A stretch of DNA of 64,000 nucleotides from contig NZ_BBQM01000023.1 of assembly GCF_000876015.1 (NCBI RefSeq), positions 62,001 through 126,000 on the forward strand, written 5' to 3'. Made by a program: the position numbers and the translations under genes. Positions 58,548-64,000 of this stretch are shown piece after piece. The stretch is from Cupriavidus basilensis (lineage in GTDB: Bacteria; Pseudomonadota; Gammaproteobacteria; Burkholderiales; Burkholderiaceae). The notes beneath the pieces were generated by a model. It worked only from the letters and a program-made list of their open reading frames with translations. It was not told the origin of the DNA and did no database searches. How positions within the stretch are numbered: position 1 is the first letter of the stretch; each line of letters starts with the position of its first letter.

Positions 58548-59995
58548 CAAGGATTGAAGACGACGAGACGCTCTTCGGTCATCTCGCGCATGGCGTAGTG
58601 CGGCCCTTCCTTGCCGAAGCCGCTGTCCTTGACGCCGCCGAACGGCATCACGTCCGAGCGCGCGCTCGACGTCTCGTTGATCTGCACCGTGCCGAAGCGC
58701 AGCGTTGCCGCCGCCTTCATGGCGCGATCGATGTCCTGCGTGAAGATGCCCGCCGCCAGCCCGAACGGCGTGCTGTTGGCGCTGGCCAGCGCCGCGTCGA
58801 AATCGTCGAACGGCCGCAGCGCGATCAGCGGCGCGAACGCTTCCTGGCACCACACGCGGCCTTCGTCGGGCACGTCGGTCATGACCACCGGATCGATGAC
58901 CGAGCGCCGGCGCGCGCCACCGCACAGCACGCGCGCGCCCGCGGCGGCGGCCTCGCCGATCCACGTCTCGGCGCGGATCGCCGCCTGTTCACTGATCAGC
59001 GGCCCCACGCGCGTGGCCGGATCGCGCGGATCGCCGGCGACCAGCGTCCCGGCGAACGCGACCAGGCGCTGCGCGACCTCGTCGGCAATGCGGCGGTCCA
59101 CATACAGGCGCTGCACGGACGTGCAGACCTGCCCGGCCTTGCGCAGGCCGGCATTGGCGATCCTGGGAATGGCGCGATCCAGATCGGCATCGGCCGCGAC
59201 GAACGTGCTGGCAATGCTGCCCAGCTCCATCTGCGTGCGGCGCAGGCCGGCCGCGCGCTGGATGATGCGGCCGACGCGCGTGCTGCCGGTGAACGTGTAG
59301 AAGGCCACGTCCTGCTCGTCCAGCAGCCACGCCCCCACCGTGTCGCCCTCGCCTTGCAGGATCGACAGGAACGGCGCCGGCATGCCGGCCTCCAGCAGCA
59401 CCTGGCCCAGCAGCGCGCTGGTCAGCGGCGTGAAGGCCGACGGCTTGAGGACGACCGCGTTGCCTGCCGCGTACGCGGGCCCCACCTTGTGCAGCACGGT
59501 ATTGAGCGGCGAATTGAACGGGGTGATCGCGCACACCACGCCCACCGGGAAACGCTGCGTGAAGCCGATGCGCTTGTGCGCGCCGGGGCTGGCGGCGAAC
59601 GGCACCACTTCCCCGGTCAACTGCGTGGATTCGTTGGCGCACAGGGTCAGCGTGACCTTGGCGCGGTCGACCTCGTTGTTGGCATCGACCAGCGTGAAGC
59701 CGGCTTCGGTGGTCATCGCATCGACAAAGCGGCTGCGCCACGCTTCCAGCAGATCCGCCGCGCGCCGCAGCACCAAGCTGCGGTCGTAGGGCGCCTGCGG
59801 GCCGGCATCGACCGCCTCTTTGGCAATGCGCACGGCCTGCGAGACCTGCTCGCGCGTGGCGGAGGACAGCGTGGCAATGGTCTCGCCGGTGAACTTGTCG
59901 TCCACGTCGAAGCGGTCGCCGGAGTCGACCCAGTTGCCGTTGATCAGATTACCAGTGGGGGGAAGGGTGTCGGCGGGAAAGCGGGAGGTACGCAT
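58547..59995 (-). CDS. Aldehyde dehydrogenase family protein
   Basis: 482 residues with the ALDH fold. The catalytic Cys291 is in AGQVCTSVQR, the general base Glu257 in MELGS, and cofactor-binding segments are PFNSPLNTVLHKVGPA, FTGSTRVG and the C-terminal PFGGVKDSG. The ELGS (rather than ELGG) sequence is seen in several succinate-semialdehyde-like and lactaldehyde dehydrogenases. It is the first gene of the operon. The operator at 60026-60043 lies just upstream of its start codon. Confidence 0.92.
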   Translation of the reverse strand: MRTSRFPADTLPPTGNLINGNWVDSGDRFDVDDKFTGETIATLSSATREQVSQAVRIAKEAVDAGPQAPYDRSLVLRRAADLLEAWRSRFVDAMTTEAGFTLVDANNEVDRAKVTLTLCANESTQLTGEVVPFAASPGAHKRIGFTQRFPVGVVCAITPFNSPLNTVLHKVGPAYAAGNAVVLKPSAFTPLTSALLGQVLLEAGMPAPFLSILQGEGDTVGAWLLDEQDVAFYTFTGSTRVGRIIQRAAGLRRTQMELGSIASTFVAADADLDRAIPRIANAGLRKAGQVCTSVQRLYVDRRIADEVAQRLVAFAGTLVAGDPRDPATRVGPLISEQAAIRAETWIGEAAAAGARVLCGGARRRSVIDPVVMTDVPDEGRVWCQEAFAPLIALRPFDDFDAALASANSTPFGLAAGIFTQDIDRAMKAAATLRFGTVQINETSSARSDVMPFGGVKDSGFGKEGPHYAMREMTEERLVVFNP

Positions 59996-60025
59996 CGGGA
60001 CTTTTTTGGGCTGGGGAAAGCCTGT

Positions 60026-60043
60026 TGAGAAAACGTTTTCTCA
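60026..60043. promoter_or_regulatory. Perfect LacI-type operator O1 before the ALDH operon
   Basis: TGAGAAAACGTTTTCTCA is an 18-bp perfect palindrome with a central CG, the LacI/GalR family form. It lies 31-48 bp upstream of the ALDH start codon. Confidence 0.75.
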
Positions 60044-60176
60044 TATTCGTCGCATCGGACATGGAAGTCAAACCATACGATGCCCGGGATTACCCCTATT
60101 TATCCCTGATTTCCGTGGGTATGCGCTGATCTTCCGCCAGACAGCGTGGCGGCCAATTGAGCGGTGCCCGCCATTT

Positions 60177-60194
60177 TGAGGAAACGTTTTCCAT
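60177..60194. promoter_or_regulatory. Second LacI-type operator O2 upstream of the ALDH operon
   Basis: TGAGGAAACGTTTTCCAT matches O1 in its core and most flanking positions. The centres are 151 bp apart, near 14.4 helical turns, compatible with looping by a tetrameric LacI protein. The interval between the sites shows no gene. Confidence 0.6.
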
Positions 60195-60494
60195 GAATGG
60201 AGATCATTGTGCTTGTGGAAGCACACCGGCGGCAGTCGTTCCCCAAGGAAGAGGTTGGCGTCGGCCACGCCGCACGCCCTGATCGCGGCCGGGACCCGCG
60301 GGGAGGGATCGGTCGCCGGCCGCACGGCGGCATCGTCATGGAAGAGAGCCAGACGCAGGACTGGCGGCGGCGGATCGGGGCCGGATGCCGCCCGAAACCA
60401 GCGACTCCCACGAGTCCAGCATCGCCGACGTCGTCGACGAGGCAAGTCTTGGCCCGCCAGGGCGCACCGGGCGCGCACGACAACGATCGAATTG

Positions 60495-60680
60495 ATGAAA
60501 ACGAAACACCCGCCTTATCTGCGCGAGGTGATCAATGCACCGTGCTACCTGGTGCGCTCCGGTTGCGGCTGGCGCATGTTGCCGGGGAATTCTGGCCTTG
60601 GCAGACGGTGCGTTGGCGTCGTCTCGTGAGGAACCGCGGGCAACGCCCGGATGTATCCGAGGCGACGCGCTACATCGCGA
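60495..60680 (+). mobile_element. Degenerate IS5-family transposase fragment
   Basis: From the ATG at 60495 the reading is MKTKHPPYLREVINAPCYLV, RSGCGWRMLPG. A frameshift then continues FWPWQTVRWRRL. This matches the N-terminal region of IS5-group transposases (helices before the DDE core). The catalytic region is absent, and no terminal repeats could be identified. It marks an old insertion between the ALDH operon and the decarboxylase. Confidence 0.65.
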
Positions 60681-60741
60681 TGGGCGGTGTGCCGCTGCGC
60701 AGAATCGCCCATCCTCGAATCTCGAAACAGGCTTCAAGCAC

Positions 60742-62118
60742 TCACACGCGCGGGGAACCTGTCGCGGCCCTTACCATGGCTTGAATGCTGAGGTCGACGT
60801 CTGTCTCGGTCGTTGCCCAATTCGCAACGCTGATGCGCATTGCAGTGCGGCCTTGCCATGATGTTCCGCCACACCAGCAGACACCCTCTGCCTGGAGCGA
60901 ATCGATGACGGCTCGCGTTGCCTCGGACGATCCGAATGATACGAGCACCTGGTTAAGCACGACATCATTGAGTATTTCGTATCCGTGACTCGAAAGGCCG
61001 TCAGCGAACTGGCGTGCAAGGCGGCAGAATTGCCCGACGAGCTCGGCAATACCGTCGCGGCCGAGATGCAGCAACGCGGCCCATATCTCGACGCCACGCG
61101 CCCGCCTGGACGATTCCGGTGTGTAGTGGGAAGGCTCACGTCCCTCCTCGGCACCCTCGGCCAGGTACGCCGCATTCGCCGACATTGCTGCCCGTAGATC
61201 CGCTGCGTTCCGAACAAGGACGATGCCACTATCATAAGGAACGTTGAGCCACTTATGGCCGTCCGTCGCCCAGGAATCCGCCTCGGCCAGGCCAGCCGTC
61301 AACGCATCGAAATTCCGATTCGCAAGTGCCCAGAGACCGAAAGCACCATCGACATGGACCCAGGCGCCGGCCTGCCTTGCACGAAGGCAGATTTCCGCCG
61401 CCGGATCGAAATCACCGGTGTTCACATTACCAGCCTGGATGCAGACAATTGTGCGGCCATCGAGCGCCGGCATGCTATCGACTTTGAGCCGCCCGCGGCG
61501 GTCGGTCGGGACCAGGATAACGCGCTCGCGTCCGAGGCCGAGTAACGAGAGCGCCTTCAACACCGTCACGTGAACCTCTTCACTGACAACAACGCGGAGT
61601 TCGGGCGCCCCATAGATGCCTTTGGCTTCCACGTCCCAACCCAGACGCGAAAGAAGCGCGTGGCGCGCGGATGCCAGCCCGGTCAGGCTGGCCATGGATG
61701 CGCCACTGACAAACGCCCCTGCGACGCCTTCCGGCATGCCGAACAAGTCGCGAAGCCATTGCAGCGATACATCTTCCAGCGTCGCCGCAATCGGAGAAGT
61801 CCATCGGAAGCAGGCATTCTGGTCCCACGCCGTCGCCAGCCAGCTCGCCGCGACGGTAACTGGCAAAGCGCCCCCCATCACCAGACCGAAATAACGTCCC
61901 CCTGCGGTGGCGACAGTCGCAGGAGATCCGATCTCGTCGAGGCGTCGCAGGACTTCGATCGAATCAACGCCCTTTTGCGGTAGCGCATGCCTCAGTTCGC
62001 CGAGACGGCGCATGGCCTCGGGCGAGGCGATTACCGACCGATTTTTTATTGACTGCAAGTACGATATGGCTCTCTCAGAGGCGTCCCGCAAGACCCCGTG
62101 TGCCGACGATTCTTCCAT
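60742..62118 (-). CDS. PLP-dependent group II-type decarboxylase
   Basis: 458 residues from the ATG at 62118, with GGAG five bases upstream. Fold type I marks are WVHVDGAFGLWAL (255-267, cofactor Asp257) and TDGHKWLNVPYDSGIV with the Schiff-base Lys289. RWTSPIAATLEDVSLQWLRD and GAFVSGASMASLTGLASAR are typical of aromatic-L-amino-acid and glutamate decarboxylase relatives. The substrate is uncertain (aromatic amino acid, glutamate or aspartate analogue). It is preceded by a small unknown gene 137 bp upstream. Confidence 0.88.
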   Translation of the reverse strand: MEESSAHGVLRDASERAISYLQSIKNRSVIASPEAMRRLGELRHALPQKGVDSIEVLRRLDEIGSPATVATAGGRYFGLVMGGALPVTVAASWLATAWDQNACFRWTSPIAATLEDVSLQWLRDLFGMPEGVAGAFVSGASMASLTGLASARHALLSRLGWDVEAKGIYGAPELRVVVSEEVHVTVLKALSLLGLGRERVILVPTDRRGRLKVDSMPALDGRTIVCIQAGNVNTGDFDPAAEICLRARQAGAWVHVDGAFGLWALANRNFDALTAGLAEADSWATDGHKWLNVPYDSGIVLVRNAADLRAAMSANAAYLAEGAEEGREPSHYTPESSRRARGVEIWAALLHLGRDGIAELVGQFCRLARQFADGLSSHGYEILNDVVLNQVLVSFGSSEATRAVIDSLQAEGVCWCGGTSWQGRTAMRISVANWATTETDVDLSIQAMVRAATGSPRV

Positions 62119-62255
62119 AGAGACTCCATGTCTTTCCGGTGGACCAGACGCGCGCGATCGATTCTCGCGCCAGTGGCGTTTTGTCGGCATCGGAAACAGC
62201 CAATACCCTGATACAAGATACGGAAATACACGTAGTTGCCCGGGCCGCCAGCCAG

Positions 62256-62486
62256 CTATTTGTTGTTTGCCGCGCGCGCATGTTGTATCAGGCGCAGCAA
62301 CCAGCCCGCGCACGACTCCACGTACTCGTCAGCTTTTCGCCCCGGGTATCCTGCGCTTAGTTTGATGGTCAATCCTTGCCCATTCAGCCACGCCTCCACG
62401 CCCTCCAAAGCTTCGTCATCGTCAAGCATGATTTTCATACTCTCCAGATTCCCGTTGTTCTCTACTATGCCATTGTCAGCATGCAT
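62256..62486 (-). CDS. Small protein of unknown function (76 aa)
   Basis: It starts at the ATG at 62486 with GGGAGCG seven bases upstream. Sequence marks are MHADNGIVENNGNLESMKIM, LDDDEALEGVEAWLNGQGLT and YVESCAGWLLRLIQHARAAN. It is acidic in the first half with an amphipathic C-terminal helix, and has no signal peptide. It lies upstream of the decarboxylase on the same strand and may be cotranscribed. No family recognised. Confidence 0.55.
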   Translation of the reverse strand: MHADNGIVENNGNLESMKIMLDDDEALEGVEAWLNGQGLTIKLSAGYPGRKADEYVESCAGWLLRLIQHARAANNK

Positions 62487-62605
62487 GGTTCGCTCCCAGA
62501 TTCATGCCTCCGCATCGATGCGGCGTGAAGTCCAGAGGATCGACGGATCGCACTTCATTTCCCGACAAGATCATGTCGGGAAATGTCGTTGGCGCAAAAC
62601 TCCGC

Positions 62606-63100
62606 TTATGCACGGCCGCGGTACGAACGAAGCAACAGGAACTGCAATAACGATCCCAGCAAGAAAATCCCCAGCCACGCGGCAAGCGCGCCCCGCACGA
62701 CGGGGGACTCAGGACCACTCGCCAGGGGATGGCTGACAGGCAACCGCGTCAGCGTCTCATTGATCCCGGGGACTAACAACAGAAAGAAACTGAACGTGAA
62801 TGCGAACTGGGACAGGTATCGCCGCGCATGCCCCAGGATTCCTATCCGCGGAACGAATACGCCGCCCAATATCGCAACCAGCGCAACGATGCCCAGTGCG
62901 TGGCCGACATTGAAACCGCCTGTGCTGGACAAGCCAAACGATGTGAGTACCGAGACCACCATGCCGGACAAGTAGATCCTGGTGGACAGGTTGGTGCTAT
63001 CCATTTTCTGATATCGGGCGAAGCTATAGAGACCCGCTGCGAAAGTCGCCAGGCTGAGAATGGTGTGACTCGCGCCCAACGCGGAGATGGGATGAGGCAT
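62606..63100 (-). CDS. Integral membrane protein of unknown function (164 aa)
   Basis: The ATG at 63100 is preceded by AAGGAG. There are about five hydrophobic segments: HTILSLATFAAGLYSF, IYLSGMVVSVLTSFG, ALGIVALVAILGGVFV, FAFTFSFFLLLVPG and GALAAWLGIFLLGSLLQF. The family is not assigned. It lies 174 bp downstream of the TetR gene, and the gap holds a perfect palindrome, so it is probably the regulated target of that TetR protein. Confidence 0.75.
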   Translation of the reverse strand: MPHPISALGASHTILSLATFAAGLYSFARYQKMDSTNLSTRIYLSGMVVSVLTSFGLSSTGGFNVGHALGIVALVAILGGVFVPRIGILGHARRYLSQFAFTFSFFLLLVPGINETLTRLPVSHPLASGPESPVVRGALAAWLGIFLLGSLLQFLLLRSYRGRA

Positions 63101-63206
63101 AGGACAATGACTCCTTCTGAAGGTAAGAAAGGCCCCCCGATCGCCGCAACGCGGGCGGCAGCATGGATGAATGCACGGGCGACAATGACGACTTACAAAA
63201 CAAACA

Positions 63207-63220
63207 ACCAACTAGTTGGT
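63207..63220. promoter_or_regulatory. Palindromic TetR-type operator upstream of the membrane-protein gene
   Basis: ACCAACTAGTTGGT is a perfect 14-bp palindrome, 107 bp before the start of the membrane protein. The core ACTAGTTGGTCG is repeated upstream of tetR at 63943-63954. Confidence 0.65.
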
Positions 63221-63274
63221 CGATACAGCAATTCAAAAATTAGGCGCCGTAGCGCCCGCATGGGTGGTGGATGT

Positions 63275-63862
63275 TCAGCTGACCGCGCTTAAGCGACTTA
63301 TTGCCACTCTCGAAATGGCCTGAAACGACTCCGCATTGCCCAAGGCTCTTGCCGTCAGCATCGCGCCATGTATCGTGGACATGAAGGTCTGAGCCTCAAC
63401 AAACGCGCTGTCGCACAATTTGAACTGAGACCTTGCCACGCCACTGTCCAGAACCGTGGCGATCCAGGTCGTCAAGTCGTTGAAATAACCCCTGACCTGG
63501 TCCGCAATCTCTTGCGGGATCATGGGCAATTCTGTAGCAAGCATGACGCAAATGCACATTGACGATGTGCCATCGCGGATGCATTCGGCCCAATAATTGG
63601 CGTAGGCCATCAATCGTGCCAAGGGATCCTCGATGTTCCGGTCGAGAGCTGCCAATCCTTCCCGAGCCTGCTGCCGGTGCCGCGTGACCACCGTCAGCAC
63701 CAAGTCCGCCTTGCTCGGAAAATGATGATGGATGCTGGGCTTTCCGATGTGCACCAGTTTGGACAGATCCGCATAACTGAACCCGTGATAGCCGCCTGCG
63801 ACAAGCAGTTGCTTCGTGTGCTCTGCAATTTCGGTCGCCCGGGGGGACAGATCAACGCTCAT
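63275..63862 (-). CDS. TetR/AcrR-family transcriptional regulator
   Basis: 195 residues from the ATG at 63862. The N-terminal HTH reads TEIAEHTKQLLVAGGYHGFS, YADLSKLVHIGKPSIHHHF, then PSKADLVLTVV. The ligand domain resembles the TetR_C group with ECIRDGTSSMCICVML, whose cysteine-containing segment occurs in AcuR/NemR-like regulators. Two palindromes with the same core before it and before the next gene suggest it represses both. Confidence 0.9.
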   Translation of the reverse strand: MSVDLSPRATEIAEHTKQLLVAGGYHGFSYADLSKLVHIGKPSIHHHFPSKADLVLTVVTRHRQQAREGLAALDRNIEDPLARLMAYANYWAECIRDGTSSMCICVMLATELPMIPQEIADQVRGYFNDLTTWIATVLDSGVARSQFKLCDSAFVEAQTFMSTIHGAMLTARALGNAESFQAISRVAISRLSAVS

Positions 63863-63938
63863 GGACACTCATCCGAGTTACTTATAAGGCACGCATGGAA
63901 TGTGTCATGCGCGCTTGCTATCTCAACCAACCCAGCCA

Positions 63939-63952
63939 ATCTACTAGTTGGT
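63939..63952. promoter_or_regulatory. Second TetR-type operator upstream of tetR
   Basis: ATCTACTAGTTGGT, followed by CGG, shares the right half and centre (ACTAGTTGGT) of the operator at 63207. Its left half is imperfect. It lies 77 bp before the tetR start, compatible with autoregulation. Confidence 0.5.
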
Positions 63953-64000
63953 CGGTTCCGTGTCAATCCTTCGGATGGCCGTTGTTGATCCATCCCGACC

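Noticed and set aside
60196..60494. Open plus-strand reading before the transposase fragment
   Set aside because: Only the part from 60495 resembles a transposase. The earlier part is arginine-rich and matches no known domain.

Overview
The window looks like the chromosome or second replicon of a soil or water betaproteobacterium of the Burkholderiales, most likely Cupriavidus or a close relative. The grounds are high GC with long antisense ORFs, several Bug/TctC-type periplasmic receptors, a FisR regulator whose three sensor cysteines sit at residues 53, 64 and 71 as described for Cupriavidus pinatubonensis, and a contact-dependent inhibition (CDI) locus in the Burkholderia gene order (cdiA, immunity genes, cdiB). 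Genus assignment is inference. No rRNA, tRNA or CRISPR array was seen.

Layout. 0-8 kb: a partial XRE regulator with a palindromic operator, small unknown genes, a near-perfect SOS box before an unknown gene, and a four-gene redox operon (two SDRs, an Old Yellow Enzyme, a GST) opposite a LysR gene. 8-15 kb: an OsmC-YcaO fusion, a LuxR-type regulator and a large classical autotransporter. 15-23.5 kb: a sulfide module with a phosphatase-SQR fusion, persulfide dioxygenase, FisR, a cytochrome bd operon (cydP-A-B-X-ybgE-like) and a TauE/SafE transporter. Two candidate sigma-54 promoters with upstream CTGCCA/TGGCAG repeats tie the sulfide genes and the oxidase to FisR. 23.8-27.8 kb: a GntR/enolase/ABC-receptor set and an ArsR-SRPBCC pair. 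27.8-35.2 kb: a LacI-controlled catabolic operon (FAD oxidoreductase, IlvD/Edd dehydratase, Bug receptor), a LysR gene and a bicupin dioxygenase-like gene.

35.5-53.7 kb is the most striking part. It holds a CDI/two-partner secretion locus on the minus strand. The 3670-residue CdiA ends in a papain-fold (deamidase-type) toxin. A row of displaced toxin tips and immunity genes follows it, and CdiB comes last. The displaced toxins appear broken by frameshifts or stops, while several immunity genes remain open. One displaced tip carries a 614-bp copy of the CdiA 3' region that looks identical base for base, so toxin swapping by homologous recombination can be read directly from the sequence.

54-60 kb: a second LacI-regulated operon (ALDH, two Bug receptors, iron alcohol dehydrogenase, LacI) with two GAAAACGTTTTC-type operators. 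60-64 kb: a degenerate IS5-type transposase, a PLP-dependent decarboxylase, two small unknown genes and a TetR regulator with two matching operator palindromes.

Most functions are family-level assignments made by reading translated sequence without database searches. Toxin and immunity labels rest on motif recognition and gene context.
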